Shown here piece by piece: positions 17,456-28,462 of a stretch of DNA of 64,000 bases. The DNA lies in the NCBI RefSeq assembly GCF_000621205.1, contig NZ_KK211228.1, positions 266,246 through 330,245 on the forward strand. Direction: 5' to 3'. The notes under the pieces were generated by a model. That model was not told the DNA's origin, ran no database searches, and was given only the letters and a program-made list of their open reading frames with translations. The position numbers and the translations under genes are program-made. How positions within the stretch are numbered: the first letter of the stretch is position 1; each line of letters opens with the position of its first letter. Source of the DNA: Halotalea alkalilenta DSM 17697. GTDB taxonomy: Bacteria; Pseudomonadota; Gammaproteobacteria; Pseudomonadales; Halomonadaceae.

Positions 17456-18211
17456 ATGCCGATTACCGCCAACGATCATCTGCTCGCCAATATCCGTGTC
17501 GTGCTGGTGCAGACCTACCATCCCGGCAACATCGGTGCCGCCGCTCGGGCGATGCGTACCATGGGCATAACGGCGTTGCACCTGATCAATCCCCGCGATT
17601 TTCCCGCCGAAGAAGCGAGCCGGATGGCGGCCGGAGCCAGCGAACTGCTCAATCGGGCCCAGGTCCATGATTCGCTTCGGGCAGCGGTGAGCGACTGCAC
17701 GATGGTGATCGGCGCCAGCGCGCGCCTGAGGGAGCGGGCATTGCCTTGCTTCGAGGAGGGAGACCAGATGGGCCAGGCGGCAATACATGCGGCACTGCAT
17801 GGCCCGGTAGCGCTGGTCTTCGGCAGAGAGCGATTCGGCCTCACCAATGAGGAGCTGGATCACTGTACCCACCAGCTGCGGCTGCCTACCGACCCCAGCT
17901 ACGGGATTCTCAACCTCGCCCAGGCGGTGCAGATTTCCTGCTATGAGCTGCGCAATGCCTGGCGTCGCAGCGCCAATGCCACACCGTCGGCGCGCATGGG
18001 GGAATTGCAGGGAGGAGAGCCGCGGCCAAGCCGTGCCCAGCTCGAGTACTTCGACGAGCTGCTGGTGGAGCTGCTCCGACCGAGTGGATTTCTCAATCAG
18101 CCCCACGCCAAGACGGAAGAGAAGCTGAGCGCGATCATCCGTCGCAGCGAACCCAGCAAACGCGAGCTATCGATGCTCACCGGGATGATCAAGGCACTGG
18201 CGGGAAGATGA
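17456..18211 (+). CDS. trmJ: tRNA (cytidine/uridine-2'-O-)-methyltransferase TrmJ
   Basis: This 251-residue SPOUT-class enzyme methylates the ribose of nucleotide 32 in the anticodon loop of tRNAs using SAM. The three SPOUT motifs are visible: HPGNIGAAARAMRTMG near residue 22, FGRERFGLTNEEL near 121, and the knotted LNLAQAVQI near 150. A C-terminal dimerisation extension completes the normal length. In many relatives trmJ lies beside suhB and iscR; here it stands alone between a hydrolase and the end of rpsA. Confidence 0.95.
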   Translation: MPITANDHLLANIRVVLVQTYHPGNIGAAARAMRTMGITALHLINPRDFPAEEASRMAAGASELLNRAQVHDSLRAAVSDCTMVIGASARLRERALPCFEEGDQMGQAAIHAALHGPVALVFGRERFGLTNEELDHCTHQLRLPTDPSYGILNLAQAVQISCYELRNAWRRSANATPSARMGELQGGEPRPSRAQLEYFDELLVELLRPSGFLNQPHAKTEEKLSAIIRRSEPSKRELSMLTGMIKALAGR

Positions 18212-18272
18212 TCCGGCGCACCGGGAAACGTTACCGGGCCTGTCTCGCCAGGATCGCGACCCTGGTGACATG

Positions 18273-18309
18273 AAAAAACGGTGCCCCGGCGAAATCGCAC
18301 GGGGCACCG
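18273..18309 (-). terminator. Rho-independent terminator of rpsA
   Basis: A 9-bp stem CGGTGCCCC / GGGGCACCG (18279-18287 and 18301-18309) is followed on the minus strand by six T residues (18278-18273). It lies about 55 bp beyond the rpsA stop codon. It may also serve trmJ from the other side, where TTTCGTTT follows the stem. Confidence 0.9.
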
Positions 18310-18364
18310 TTTCGTTTCGATCATCCGGCCAGATACGGCCGGACGATCATTGACCGATCAGCGA

Positions 18365-20041
18365 TCAGTCCTGGCCGAGCTTCTGCTTGATCAGGTCGCC
18401 GATGGTGGTCGGACCCGCAGTCTCGGTCTCTTCGTCACGCAGCTTGCTCATCGCGCGGCGAGTATCCGCCTGGTCTTTCGCACGAACCGACAGGTTGATC
18501 ATGCGGTTCTTGCGATCGACACCGACGATACGCGCTTCGACGCTGTCGCCAACGTTCATCACGGTACGTGCATCCTCGATGCGCTCATCGGAGATCTCGG
18601 AAGCCTTGAGGACCGCGATGACATCGGTCGCCAGCTCGACCAGCACTTCCTTGGCGTCGACTTCGGTGACGCGGCCGTTGACCAGCGCACCCTTGTCGTT
18701 GACGGCAAGGTATTCGGAGACCGGATCGCTTTCGAGCTGCTTGATACCCAGCGAGATGCGCTCGCGCTCGGGATCGATCGACAGGATGACCGCCTCGGCC
18801 TCGTCACCCTTGCGGTAGCGACGAACGGCTTCTTCGCCCGCTTCCGACCAGGAGATGTCGGAGAGGTGGACCAGACCGTCGATGCCGCCGTTCAGGCCAA
18901 TGAAGATACCGAAATCGGTGATCGACTTGATCGTGCCGGAAACCCGGTCGCCCTTGTTGAAGCGCGAGCTGAAGTCTTCCCACGGATTCGAGGTGCACTG
19001 CTTGATGCCAAGCGAGATGCGACGACGATCTTCGTCGATATCGAGCACCATGACGTCAACTTCATCGCCAACCTGGACGACTTTCGACGGATGGATGTTC
19101 TTGTTGGTCCAGTCCATTTCGGACACGTGGACCAGACCCTCGACGCCCTCTTCCAGCTCGGCGAAGCAGCCGTAGTCGGTGAGGTTGGTGACCCGGGCGC
19201 GCACCTTGGTGTTTTCCGGGTAGCGGGCCTTGATGTTGACCCACGGATCTTCGCCCAGCTGCTTGAGACCGAGGGAGACGCGGTTGCGCTCGCGGTCGAA
19301 CTTCAGCACCTTGACGTTGATCTCGTCGCCGACGGCGACGATTTCGGACGGATGCTTGATCCGCTTCCACGCCATGTCGGTGATGTGCAAGAGGCCATCG
19401 ACGCCACCGAGGTCGACGAAAGCGCCGTAGTCGGTGAGGTTCTTGACGATACCCTTGATCTGCTGGCCTTCCTGCAGGGTGGCGAGCAGAGCTTCACGCT
19501 CGGCGCTGTTCTCGGCTTCGAGCACGGCACGGCGCGAGACGACGACGTTGTTGCGCTTGGCGTCGAGCTTGATCACCTTGAAATCGAGTTCTTTGTTCTC
19601 GAGATGGGTGGTGTCGCGGACCGGACGCACGTCGACCAGCGAACCCGGCAGGAACGCACGGATCGAGTTGACGTCGACGGTGAAGCCACCTTTGACCTTG
19701 CCGTTGATCACGCCCTTGACGATCTGGTCGTCTTCGAAGGCCGCTTCGAGCTCTTTCCAAGCTTCGGCGCGTTTGGCCTTCTCGCGCGACAGGCGGGTTT
19801 CGCCGAAACCGTCCTCGACGGCTTCCAGCGCGACGCGAACTTCATCACCGACCTTGACGGTCAGCTGGCCGTTCTCGTCCTTGAACTGAGCGGCCGGAAT
19901 CTGGCCTTCGGACTTCAGGCCGGCATTGACGGTGATCCAGTCACCATCGATGTCGACGATCGAAGCCAGAACGATGGCGCCCGGCTCCATGTTGATGTCG
20001 TTGAGAGACTGTTCAAACAGCTCGGCAAAGCTTTCGCTCAT
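18365..20041 (-). CDS. rpsA: 30S ribosomal protein S1
   Basis: This 558-residue protein has six S1 RNA-binding repeats, the gammaproteobacterial form. The first two bind the ribosome and the last four bind mRNA; clear repeat cores are [32 protein letters not shown] and [12 protein letters not shown]. It delivers mRNA to the 30S subunit and controls its own synthesis. It is the last gene of the gyrA-to-rpsA run and ends at a strong terminator. ihfB, its usual downstream neighbour, is displaced to 9.8 kb. Confidence 0.98.
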   Translation of the reverse strand: MSESFAELFEQSLNDINMEPGAIVLASIVDIDGDWITVNAGLKSEGQIPAAQFKDENGQLTVKVGDEVRVALEAVEDGFGETRLSREKAKRAEAWKELEAAFEDDQIVKGVINGKVKGGFTVDVNSIRAFLPGSLVDVRPVRDTTHLENKELDFKVIKLDAKRNNVVVSRRAVLEAENSAEREALLATLQEGQQIKGIVKNLTDYGAFVDLGGVDGLLHITDMAWKRIKHPSEIVAVGDEINVKVLKFDRERNRVSLGLKQLGEDPWVNIKARYPENTKVRARVTNLTDYGCFAELEEGVEGLVHVSEMDWTNKNIHPSKVVQVGDEVDVMVLDIDEDRRRISLGIKQCTSNPWEDFSSRFNKGDRVSGTIKSITDFGIFIGLNGGIDGLVHLSDISWSEAGEEAVRRYRKGDEAEAVILSIDPERERISLGIKQLESDPVSEYLAVNDKGALVNGRVTEVDAKEVLVELATDVIAVLKASEISDERIEDARTVMNVGDSVEARIVGVDRKNRMINLSVRAKDQADTRRAMSKLRDEETETAGPTTIGDLIKQKLGQD

Positions 20042-20208
20042 GTTATTCCTACGTGATCAACGTTAAGGCGGCAAAATCGCCGCGATCTCCACACCACCAG
20101 CGAGTGTGGGCCAGTGTGACGCTCCCCATGGACGTTAGCGCTGGTTAGAAGTGACGCACCTTTCAGACTGCGATTTCGGTATCGTCACCCCATGACGTCT
20201 TGATGGGG
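20042..20208 (-). promoter_or_regulatory. Structured leader of rpsA
   Basis: Three short hairpins can form in the minus-strand RNA before the rpsA start: CCCCAT/ATGGGG (arms at 20208-20203 and 20193-20188), CCACAC/GTGTGG (arms at 20109-20104 and 20094-20089) and GCGGC/GCCGC (arms at 20083-20079 and 20072-20068). An AGGA precedes the ATG by 6 bases. Escherichia coli rpsA also has a three-hairpin leader used for autoregulation by S1, so similar control is inferred. Confidence 0.4.
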
Positions 20209-20243
20209 CATCCCAGAAGGGCTTTCCAACCCGACTCAGTGGC

Positions 20244-20918
20244 TCAAAGCCCCCGTTCGGCGAGCAGCGCCCTGATGCGGGCGACTACTTCTGGAATCTC
20301 GAGTTCGGTGCTGTCGATGGTTATCGCATCCGCCGCCGGCTTGAGCGGAGAAACGGCGCGATTCCGATCACGTTCGTCCCGAACCCTGATCTCTTCCAAA
20401 AGGCTCTGAAGCGTAGCAGAAGTGCCATTTTCCCGCAACTGATCATGCCGGCGACGGGCCCGCTCGTCGGCCGACGCGGTCAGAAAAATCTTCAGCGGCG
20501 CATCGGGGAACACCACCGTGCCCATGTCGCGCCCATCGGCGACCAGCCCCGGCGCCCGGCGAAATGCCCGCTGCCTCGCCAGCAGCGCGGTGCGCACGCT
20601 GGGCAGCGCGGCGATCACCGAGGCGTCGGCACCGACCTGCTCGTTGCGGATCGTCTGGCTCACGTCGACCCCGTCGAGCTCGATACGCGCCCCCCCCTCG
20701 GCGGCGATGAACGCCACCGGCAGCGATTCGGCGAGTGCCGCCACCGCAGGCTCATCATCCAGCGCCACGCCTTGGCGATTCGCCGCCAGCGCGGTCAAGC
20801 GATAGAGCGCGCCGGAGTCGAGCAGCTGCCAGCCCAGCGCCTCGCTGATCAACGCAGAGACGGTGCCTTTGCCCGCGCCGCCCGGCCCATCGATGGTGAT
20901 CACCGGCGCATCGCTCAT
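20244..20918 (-). CDS. cmk: Cytidylate kinase
   Basis: This 224-residue kinase phosphorylates CMP and dCMP with ATP. The Walker A motif [12 protein letters not shown] is at residue 10. The CMP-binding insert with [15 protein letters not shown] is near residue 126, and the lid segment [10 protein letters not shown] is near 157. It overlaps the end of tyrA-aroA by 4 bases (ATGA), and rpsA follows 202 bp downstream, the conserved order. Confidence 0.97.
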   Translation of the reverse strand: MSDAPVITIDGPGGAGKGTVSALISEALGWQLLDSGALYRLTALAANRQGVALDDEPAVAALAESLPVAFIAAEGGARIELDGVDVSQTIRNEQVGADASVIAALPSVRTALLARQRAFRRAPGLVADGRDMGTVVFPDAPLKIFLTASADERARRRHDQLRENGTSATLQSLLEEIRVRDERDRNRAVSPLKPAADAITIDSTELEIPEVVARIRALLAERGL

Positions 20919-23158
20919 ACCCGCTCGACCTCGACCTGGAGGCGCATGCCGACCTGCTTGGCCAACGCCTCGAAGTTCGGGAACGAGGTCGCCACGTTGG
21001 CGCAGTCGTCGATCACGATGTCGCCAGCGGCACGCAGCGCGGCCACGGTGAACGCCATCGCGATGCGGTGATCGCCGAGGCTGTCGACGCTGCCGCCACC
21101 GTAGGGGCCGCCGACCACGTCGATACCATCCTCCAGCACGCGGTTGACCACTCCAAGAGCGGTGAGGCCGTCGGCCATCGCCTGGATCCGGTCGGACTCC
21201 TTGACCCGCAGCTCCTCCGCGCCCCGCAGCCGGGTGGTGCCCTGCGCGTTGGCGGCGGCGACGAACAGCACGGGGAATTCGTCGATCGCCAGCGGCACCT
21301 GGTCCTGCGGAATATCGATGCCGTGCAGCTCGGCGTGGCGCACATGGATATCGGCGACCGGTTCGCCGCCCACTTCGCGCTCGTCGAGCAGCGTGATGTC
21401 GGCACCCATCTCGCGCAGGATGTTGATCACCCCGATCCGGGTGGGATTGATGCCGACGTGCTCGAGCACCAGGTCGGCGCCCGGGGTGATCGAGGCCGCC
21501 ACGAGGAAGAACGCGGCGGACGAGATATCAGCGGGGACGTCGATCTTTCCACCGCTCAGGCGTCCGCCTCCGCGGATCGAGGCCACCGCGCCTTCGCGGG
21601 AAACCGGGTAGCCGAAACCGCTGAGCATCCGCTCGGTGTGATCCCGGGTAGGCGCCGGCTCGCGCACCCGCGTCTCGCCTTCGGCATACATGCCGGCGAG
21701 CAGCAGGCAGGACTTCACCTGGGCGCTGGCCATCGGCATGTCGTAGTCGATGCCGTGCAGCCGCTGGCCGCCTTTGATCCTGAGCGGTGGACGGCCGCCA
21801 TCGCCGGTCTCGATCACCGCCCCCATCAGCCGCAGCGGATCGGCGACGCGATTCATCGGGCGCTTGCTCAGCGAAGCGTCGCCCGTGAGTTCGGTATCGA
21901 AGGCCTGGCCGGCCAGCAGGCCGGAGAAGAGCCGCATGCCGGTGCCCGAATTGCCCAGGTAGAGCGGCCCGGCCGGCTTGCGCAGGCCATGCAGGCCGAC
22001 GCCGTGGATCCGCACCCGTCCCTGCTCGGGCCCCTCGATCACCACGCCCATGTCGCGAAATGCCTGCAGCGTCGCGAGACTGTCCTCGCCTTCGAGGAAG
22101 CCCTCGACGCTGGTTTCGCCCTCGGCGAGGGCGCCGAGCATGATCGAGCGATGCGACATCGACTTGTCGCCCGGGACTCGAATACGGCCTTCGACACGAC
22201 CGCCGGCGGCAGCGCGATAGCGCACGTTGCGTTGTTCCATGTGGTGATAGCTCGCTTGGTAACTCGACTGATTCAACAAAGTCTGGAAATAGTGCCGCGC
22301 ATGGTTCGCGCGAGTAAAGACGCCCAGCATCCGCTCACCGTCGCCGGCCTCGACCGCGTGGCGCAATCGCGCCACGCCCGCCTCGAACTCGTCGAGCGCA
22401 TGCAGCACCGCGTCACGATTGCCGATGAAGATGTCGCGCCACATCACCGGATCGGAACCCGCGATACGGGTGAAATCGCGAAAGCCGCCGGCCGCGTAGC
22501 GGAATATCTCGAGCCGCTCGTCCTGCAGCGCCAGGGTATCGACCAGCGAGAAGGCGAGCAGATGCGGCAGATGGCTGGTCCGAGCGAGCACTTCGTCGTG
22601 GCGTTCGACGCTCATCTCGAGCAGTTCGCCACCGAGCTTTTGCCACATCGTGCGCACCAGCGCCAGCGCATCGGGAGAGGTATCCGCCTCGGGAGTGAGA
22701 ATGATTCGGTGCTGGCGGTAGAGCTCGGGATTGGCCGCGGCCACGCCGCTGCGCTCGGCACCGGCGATCGGGTGACCGAGCACCAGCCAGCCCGGCATGC
22801 TCCCGCATACCGATACCACCGCCTCGCGCACCCGGCACTTGACGCTGCCGACATCCGTCACCACAGGGGGAAACTGGCGCTTCGCCAGCAGCGGCGCGAG
22901 TCGTTCGAGCACCCGGTGGATCGACAATACCGGCACCGCGAGCACGATCAGATCGGCCTCCCGCGCGACGGTCTCGAGAGTCGCCTGGCGATCGATCACC
23001 CCCAGCGCCATTCCTTGCGCAAGCTCGCTGGGATCGAGATCGCAGCCGAGCAGCTCGCCGCCCCATCCCGCCTGCTTGAGGCCCGCGGCGATCGAGCCAC
23101 CGATCATCCCCAGCCCGACCACCGCGGTGCAGCGCGGCGACTGTACCTTCGAGCTCAT
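20915..23158 (-). CDS. tyrA-aroA: Bifunctional prephenate dehydrogenase / 3-phosphoshikimate 1-carboxyvinyltransferase
   Basis: This 747-residue fusion joins two steps of aromatic amino acid synthesis. Residues 1-300 are a TyrA-type dehydrogenase with the Rossmann motif [12 protein letters not shown] at residue 11 and the catalytic histidine segment [13 protein letters not shown] near 130. Residues 310-747 are AroA (EPSP synthase), with [11 protein letters not shown] near 332, [13 protein letters not shown] near 400 and a late KESDRI motif near 650. The start at 23158 is immediately after the pheA stop. The fusion is known in Pseudomonas and Halomonas relatives. No hisC lies between pheA and tyrA. 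Confidence 0.96.
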   Translation of the reverse strand: MSSKVQSPRCTAVVGLGMIGGSIAAGLKQAGWGGELLGCDLDPSELAQGMALGVIDRQATLETVAREADLIVLAVPVLSIHRVLERLAPLLAKRQFPPVVTDVGSVKCRVREAVVSVCGSMPGWLVLGHPIAGAERSGVAAANPELYRQHRIILTPEADTSPDALALVRTMWQKLGGELLEMSVERHDEVLARTSHLPHLLAFSLVDTLALQDERLEIFRYAAGGFRDFTRIAGSDPVMWRDIFIGNRDAVLHALDEFEAGVARLRHAVEAGDGERMLGVFTRANHARHYFQTLLNQSSYQASYHHMEQRNVRYRAAAGGRVEGRIRVPGDKSMSHRSIMLGALAEGETSVEGFLEGEDSLATLQAFRDMGVVIEGPEQGRVRIHGVGLHGLRKPAGPLYLGNSGTGMRLFSGLLAGQAFDTELTGDASLSKRPMNRVADPLRLMGAVIETGDGGRPPLRIKGGQRLHGIDYDMPMASAQVKSCLLLAGMYAEGETRVREPAPTRDHTERMLSGFGYPVSREGAVASIRGGGRLSGGKIDVPADISSAAFFLVAASITPGADLVLEHVGINPTRIGVINILREMGADITLLDEREVGGEPVADIHVRHAELHGIDIPQDQVPLAIDEFPVLFVAAANAQGTTRLRGAEELRVKESDRIQAMADGLTALGVVNRVLEDGIDVVGGPYGGGSVDSLGDHRIAMAFTVAALRAAGDIVIDDCANVATSFPNFEALAKQVGMRLQVEVERV

Positions 23159-23159
23159 C

Positions 23160-24302
23160 TCAGAGTACGCCCACCGGATAGGAGCCGAGCACCTTGAGTT
23201 CGGCAGCGCGCAGCTGTACTTCCTCGAGGGCCGCGGCGACGACGGGATCCTCACGATGCCCCTTGAGGTCGATGAAGAACACGTAGTTCCACACCCCGGT
23301 ACGCGAAGGGCGGGTCTCCAGCCGGGTCATGTCGATCCCATGGCGCTGGAACGGCTCGATCAGCGCATGCAGCGCGCCGGGCTGGTTGCGCATCGCCACT
23401 ACCAGCGAGGTCTTGTCGTTGCCGCACGGCGGCACGTCATCGGTGGAGATGATCAAAAAGCGAGTCGAGTTGTCCGGCCGGTCCTCGATCTTCTCGGCGA
23501 CGATCTCAAGCCCATAGCGGCGGGCCGCCATATCGCCGGCGATCGCCGCGCTGTGCCACTCGGTCTTGACCAGCCGCGCCGCCTCTGCGTTGGAGGAGAC
23601 CGCGACCCGCTCGGCCATCGGGTAGTGGGCATCGAGCCATTTCCGGCACTGGGCCAGCGACTGGGGGTGGGAGTAGATCCGCGAAATCTTCGCGCGCTGA
23701 GTGTTCTGGCCGACCATCAGGTGATGGTGGATCCGTAGCACCACCTCGCCACATATCTTGAGCGAGGAACCGATGAACGTATCCAGGGTGTGGTTGACCA
23801 CCCCCTCGGTGGAGTTCTCCACCGGCACCACCCCGTAGTTGACCGCCCCCGCCTCCACCTCACGGAATACGTCGTCGATCGAAGGCATCGGCTGGGTGCT
23901 GGCCGAATCGCCGAAGTGCTTGAGCGCGGCCTGCTGGGTGAAGGTGCCCTCCGGCCCCAGGTAGGCGACCTGGACCGGGCGCTCCAGGGCGAGGCAGGCG
24001 GACATCACCTCGCGAAACAGCCGCGCCATCTCCTCGTCGGCCAACGGGCCGGGGTTGAGCGCCATGATCCGACGCAGCACCTGCGCCTCGCGCTCGGGGC
24101 GGTAGAACACGGCATCGGCATCATCGCTGAGCTTGACCCGCGCGACCTGCTGGGCGCAGCGCGCCCGAGCGCTGATCAAACCTAGCAGCTCGGTATCGAT
24201 CTGGTCGATACGCTGTCGCAGCTCGTCGAGACTCTCCAGTTGCTCGATGTCTCGGCCGAGATCGTGCGGAGAAACGCCAGGGGCACAACGCTCTTCTGTC
24301 AT
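23160..24302 (-). CDS. pheA: Bifunctional chorismate mutase / prephenate dehydratase
   Basis: This 380-residue P-protein makes phenylpyruvate from chorismate. The AroQ chorismate mutase domain covers about residues 20-105 (LRQRIDQIDTELLGLISARA), and the dehydratase domain about 112-290 (AYLGPEGTFTQQAAL, VPVENSTEGVV). The ACT domain at about 300-375 has the phenylalanine-binding GALHALI and ETRPSR segments for feedback inhibition. The start at 24302 keeps the normal family length; the ribosome binding site is weak. It lies 62 bp after serC and abuts tyrA-aroA. Confidence 0.96.
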   Translation of the reverse strand: MTEERCAPGVSPHDLGRDIEQLESLDELRQRIDQIDTELLGLISARARCAQQVARVKLSDDADAVFYRPEREAQVLRRIMALNPGPLADEEMARLFREVMSACLALERPVQVAYLGPEGTFTQQAALKHFGDSASTQPMPSIDDVFREVEAGAVNYGVVPVENSTEGVVNHTLDTFIGSSLKICGEVVLRIHHHLMVGQNTQRAKISRIYSHPQSLAQCRKWLDAHYPMAERVAVSSNAEAARLVKTEWHSAAIAGDMAARRYGLEIVAEKIEDRPDNSTRFLIISTDDVPPCGNDKTSLVVAMRNQPGALHALIEPFQRHGIDMTRLETRPSRTGVWNYVFFIDLKGHREDPVVAAALEEVQLRAAELKVLGSYPVGVL

Positions 24303-24364
24303 GGTTTGGTCCGTATGTGCGATAGCCTTCGAACACGGCGCGGCGTTTTCGCCCCGCCGTGCGG

Positions 24365-25447
24365 TCACCCGTGGCGACGGGCGAAGCCGTCCATGAACTC
24401 GATCAGCGCCTCAACACCCTCTTCGGGCATGGCATTGTAGATACTCGCTCGCATCCCACCGACGCTGCGGTGCCCCTGGAGATAGAGCAACCCGGCCGCT
24501 TCGGCATCGGCGAGGAAGCGCTGGTCGAGCGATTCGTCACGAAGCCGGAAAGGAACGTTCATCACCGAGCGGCTGCCCGCGTCGATCGGATTGGAGTAGA
24601 ACTCGCTCTGGTCGATCGCCGCATAGAGCCTGGCCGCCTTGCGCCGGTTGACCTCGGCGATCGCGGCGACGCCGCCACGAGCCTTCAACCATTCGAACAC
24701 CAGGCCGCACAGATACCAGGCATAGGTCGGCGGCGTATTGAGCATCGAGCCATGGTCCGCGGCCTGCCGATAGCTGAGCATCTGCGGAGTCTCGGGCCGC
24801 GCGCGATCGAGCAGGTCGTCGCGTACGATCACCACGGTAAGCCCGGCTGGGCCGATGTTCTTCTGCGCGCCGGCGTAGATCACACCAAAACGCGAGACAT
24901 CGATCTCATGGCCAAGGATCGACGAGGACATGTCGCAGACCAGCGGCACGCCGCCGGCCTCCGGCACGTAGTCGTAGGCCACGCCGCCGATGGTCTCGTT
25001 GTCGGTGTAGTGCAGGAAGGCCGCGTCCGGGGAGAGCACGATCTCGTCCTGGGCGGGCGCACGACGATAGCCCAGGCCGGCAGTGCTCGCGGCCACGTGG
25101 GCGCCACCCAGGTGCCGCGCCTCCGCCAGCGCCTTCTTCGCCCATACGCCGCTGTCGAGGTAGTTGCCGGTGCCGCCGCCGCCGAGCAGGTTGAGCGGCA
25201 CGCAGGAGAACTGGGTCGACGCACCGCCCTGCACGAACAGTACGCGATAGCCCTCGGGGATCGAGAGCAGCTCGCGCAGGTTGCGCTCGGCACGCGCTGC
25301 GATCTCGATGAAATCATCCCCGCGATGGCTCATCTCCATCACCGAGAGGCCGCGCCCCTGGTAATCGATGAGCTCCTCGCGCGCCCGCTCGAGCACCTCG
25401 AGCGGCAGCGTGGCGGGACCGGAACAGAAGTTGAAATGTCGGCTCAT
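24365..25447 (-). CDS. serC: Phosphoserine aminotransferase
   Basis: This 360-residue PLP enzyme makes phosphoserine from 3-phosphohydroxypyruvate and also serves pyridoxine synthesis. It opens with FCSGPATLPLEVLE, and the PLP lysine is in YAGAQKNIGPAG near residue 197. The arginine-rich substrate loop GHRSVGGMRASIYNA is near 333. It follows gyrA by 14 bp and precedes pheA by 62 bp, the standard arrangement that links serine, phenylalanine and tyrosine synthesis. Confidence 0.97.
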   Translation of the reverse strand: MSRHFNFCSGPATLPLEVLERAREELIDYQGRGLSVMEMSHRGDDFIEIAARAERNLRELLSIPEGYRVLFVQGGASTQFSCVPLNLLGGGGTGNYLDSGVWAKKALAEARHLGGAHVAASTAGLGYRRAPAQDEIVLSPDAAFLHYTDNETIGGVAYDYVPEAGGVPLVCDMSSSILGHEIDVSRFGVIYAGAQKNIGPAGLTVVIVRDDLLDRARPETPQMLSYRQAADHGSMLNTPPTYAWYLCGLVFEWLKARGGVAAIAEVNRRKAARLYAAIDQSEFYSNPIDAGSRSVMNVPFRLRDESLDQRFLADAEAAGLLYLQGHRSVGGMRASIYNAMPEEGVEALIEFMDGFARRHG

Positions 25448-25461
25448 GATCTTCGCTGATG

Positions 25462-28146
25462 TCAGGCGTTGGGCTCGTCACCGGGAGTCGCCCCGCTCTC
25501 CGGTGCATCCTCGTCGACATCGGCATCCTCGGCATCGACGTCGGTCTCGTCGTCGAGGCGCACGGTGGCGACCAGGCTTTCGTTTTCGGCGGTGCGGATC
25601 AGGGTAACCCCTTGGGTGTTACGGGAGCTGCGCGATATCTCCACCACGCGAGTGCGCACCAGGGTGCCACGATCGGTGATCAGCATCATCTCGTCGTTCT
25701 CGCCGACCTGGATCGCCGCGACCAGAGCACCGTTGCGCTCGCTGGTCTGCATCGCGATCACGCCCTGGCCGCCGCGCCCACGCAGCGGGAACTCCTCGAG
25801 CCGGGTACGCTTGCCGAAGCCGTTCTCGGAGGCGGTGAGGATGTAGACCTGATCCGCACCGTTGCCGTCCGCGGGTTCGCCGGTGTCGAGATCGCTATCG
25901 GCGGACTCGTCGATCTCGGTGGTGCTGGGGATGATCAGGCTGATCACCTTGGCGCCATCGAGCAGGCGCATGCCGCGCACCCCGCGTGCGGTCCGGCCCA
26001 TCGCGCGGACGTCGTTCTCATCGAAGCGGATCGCCTTGCCATTGGAGGAAAACAGCATCGCGTGATCGTGCCCGGTGGTGATCGCAGCACCGACCAGGCG
26101 ATCGCCTTCGTCGAGATCCAGCGCGATCAGGCCGGCGGAGCGGGGCCGCGAGAACTGGTCGAGCGAAGTGCGCTTGACCGTGCCGTTGGCGGTGGCGAAG
26201 AAGATGTAGCTGTCGGCACGATACTCGCGCACCGGCAGGATCGCAGTGATCCACTCCCCTTCGTCGAGGGAAAGCAGGTTGACCAGCGGCCGGCCACGCG
26301 ACCCGCGGCTCGCCTGGGGCACCTCGTAGACCTTGAGCCAATAGACCTTGCCGCGGTCGGAGAAGAGCAGCACGGTATCGTGGGTCGAGGCGACCAGCAG
26401 GTGCTCGATCACGTCCTCGTCCTTCATCGCCGTCGCCGACTTGCCCCTTCCGCCGCGCTTCTGCGCCTGGTAGTCGGAGAGCGGCTGGGTCTTGGCGTAG
26501 CCGGAGCGCGAGATGGTGACCACCATGTCTTCCTGGTTGATCAGGTCCTCGATGGTCAGGTCGCGCCGGCTGACCTGGATCTCGGTGCGCCGGGCATCGC
26601 CGTACTGTTCGCGAACCGCCGTCAGCTCCTCGCGAATCACCTCCATCAGCCGGTCGGGCGAAGCGAGGATACGCGTCAGCTCGGCGATCTTCTCCAGTAC
26701 CGACTTGTACTCCTCGAGCAGCTTCTCGGTCTCGAGACCGGTCAGTCGATGCAGGCGCAGATCGAGGATCGCCTGGGCCTGGGTCTCGGTGAGACGGTAC
26801 TCGCTGCGATCCTTGGAGAGACCGAACGAGTCGTCGAGCCCTTCCGGCTGGCAGCTGACGCTGCCGGCGCGTTCGAGCATGCCGAGCACCTGGCCGGGTG
26901 GCCAGCTGCGCGCCACCAGGCGTTCGCGGGCCTCCTGCGCGGAGCTCGAGGCGCGGATCAGCTCGATCACCTGGTCGATGTTGGAGATCGCGACGGTCAG
27001 GCCCTCGAGCACGTGTCCGCGCTCCTTGGCCTTGTTGAGTTCATACAGGGTGCGCCGGGTCACCACCTCGCGCCGGTGGCGCAGGAAGGCTTCGAGCACC
27101 TGCTTGAGGTTGAGCGTACGCGGCTGGCCGTTGTCGAGCGCGACGATGTTGATCCCGAACACGCTCTCCAGCTGGGTCAGCGAGAAAAGGTTGTTGACCA
27201 CTACGTCGCCGGATTCCCCGCGCTTGGTCTCGATCACCACCCGCAGACCGTCCTTGTCGGACTCGTCGCGCAGCTCGGCGATCCCCTCGACCCGCTTCTC
27301 CTTGACCAGCTCGGCGATCTTCTCGATCAGCCGCGCCTTGTTCACCTGGTAGGGCAGTTCGGTGACGATGATGTGATCGCGCCCGGTCTTCTCGTCGTGC
27401 TCGACGGTGTGGCGCGCGCGCACGTAGATCCGCCCGCGCCCGGTACGATAGGCGTCGAGGATACCGGCACGACCGTTGATGATCCCCGCGGTGGGGAAAT
27501 CGGGGCCGGGAATGAACTCCATCAGATCATCGATCGACAGGTGGCGATCGTCGATCAATGCGAGGCAGGCGTCGATGACCTCGCCCATGTTGTGCGGCGG
27601 CACGTTGGTCGCCATACCCACCGCGATGCCGGTGGCGCCGTTGACCAGCAGGTTCGGCACCCGGGTCGGCAGCACGTCGGGAATACGCTGGGAGCCATCG
27701 TAGTTATCGACCCAATCGACGGTGTCCTTGTCCAGGTCCGCCAGCAGCTCGTGGGCGAGCCGGGACATACGCACTTCGGTGTAACGCATCGCCGCCGCGC
27801 TGTCGCCGTCGATCGAGCCGAAGTTGCCCTGGCCGTCGACCAGCAGATAGCGCATCGAGAAGCTCTGAGCGAGGCGCACGATGGTATCGTAGACCGCACT
27901 GTCGCCGTGCGGGTGATACTTACCGATCACGTCGCCGACCACGCGGGCCGACTTGAGATAGGGGCGGTTCCAGTCGTTCTTGAGCTCGTGCATGGCATAG
28001 AGCACGCGCCGATGCACCGGTTTGAGACCATCACGCACATCGGGAAGAGCACGACCGATGATGACGCTCATCGCGTAATCGAGATACGACTGCTTGAGCT
28101 CGTCCTCGATGTTGACTGGCAGAATCTCTCTGGCGATCTCACCCAT
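25462..28146 (-). CDS. gyrA: DNA gyrase subunit A
   Basis: This 894-residue protein is the DNA-breaking subunit of gyrase. The catalytic tyrosine is in [13 protein letters not shown] near residue 122. The quinolone-resistance region reads [17 protein letters not shown], with the wild-type serine and aspartate at the positions equal to 83 and 87 in Escherichia coli. The C-terminal beta-pinwheel holds the QRRGGKG-like gyrase box, here QKRGGRGK near residue 560, and the tail is acidic. The start at 28146 gives [17 protein letters not shown], the normal N-terminus. It heads the minus-strand operon with serC. Confidence 0.98.
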   Translation of the reverse strand: MGEIAREILPVNIEDELKQSYLDYAMSVIIGRALPDVRDGLKPVHRRVLYAMHELKNDWNRPYLKSARVVGDVIGKYHPHGDSAVYDTIVRLAQSFSMRYLLVDGQGNFGSIDGDSAAAMRYTEVRMSRLAHELLADLDKDTVDWVDNYDGSQRIPDVLPTRVPNLLVNGATGIAVGMATNVPPHNMGEVIDACLALIDDRHLSIDDLMEFIPGPDFPTAGIINGRAGILDAYRTGRGRIYVRARHTVEHDEKTGRDHIIVTELPYQVNKARLIEKIAELVKEKRVEGIAELRDESDKDGLRVVIETKRGESGDVVVNNLFSLTQLESVFGINIVALDNGQPRTLNLKQVLEAFLRHRREVVTRRTLYELNKAKERGHVLEGLTVAISNIDQVIELIRASSSAQEARERLVARSWPPGQVLGMLERAGSVSCQPEGLDDSFGLSKDRSEYRLTETQAQAILDLRLHRLTGLETEKLLEEYKSVLEKIAELTRILASPDRLMEVIREELTAVREQYGDARRTEIQVSRRDLTIEDLINQEDMVVTISRSGYAKTQPLSDYQAQKRGGRGKSATAMKDEDVIEHLLVASTHDTVLLFSDRGKVYWLKVYEVPQASRGSRGRPLVNLLSLDEGEWITAILPVREYRADSYIFFATANGTVKRTSLDQFSRPRSAGLIALDLDEGDRLVGAAITTGHDHAMLFSSNGKAIRFDENDVRAMGRTARGVRGMRLLDGAKVISLIIPSTTEIDESADSDLDTGEPADGNGADQVYILTASENGFGKRTRLEEFPLRGRGGQGVIAMQTSERNGALVAAIQVGENDEMMLITDRGTLVRTRVVEISRSSRNTQGVTLIRTAENESLVATVRLDDETDVDAEDADVDEDAPESGATPGDEPNA

Positions 28147-28462
28147 GGGTCGTTGAATCCTGATTTGACTTTTACGAGCGCCCGAAGCGACCTCGCTGGC
28201 AGGCGAACGCAGCCCGCGCGGGACTCTCGTGCCCACGGCAACGAGGTGTCTTCGGAATCCGTCGAGTGTACCACAATCGTGCCACGCCGCCCGCCTCGCC
28301 GGACGCCGCTGCGCGGCTCCCCGGCGCTCCCCACCGGGCCGCATACCGGGCCTCTGCGACCAAGGCGGGAGCGCACCCGGCGGCGATGGCCAATTACCCC
28401 GCCGCCCTAGCACCACCAGGCGGGTTTCGACATAATGGCCGGATCAAAAGGATGGACACCCC
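28147..28462. other. Divergent intergenic region gyrA/rdgC
   Basis: This 316-bp region separates the divergent gyrA and rdgC starts and should hold both promoters. I see no gene and no clear consensus promoter. A GGATGGACACC stretch precedes the rdgC ATG. Confidence 0.4.

Noticed and set aside
18281-20056. A 591-codon open frame on the plus strand opposite rpsA
   Set aside because: It is a shadow of the six S1 repeats and has no independent start signal.
25459-28410. A 983-codon open frame on the plus strand opposite gyrA
   Set aside because: gyrA is certain in the other direction. The antisense frame is a codon-bias shadow with no recognisable domain.
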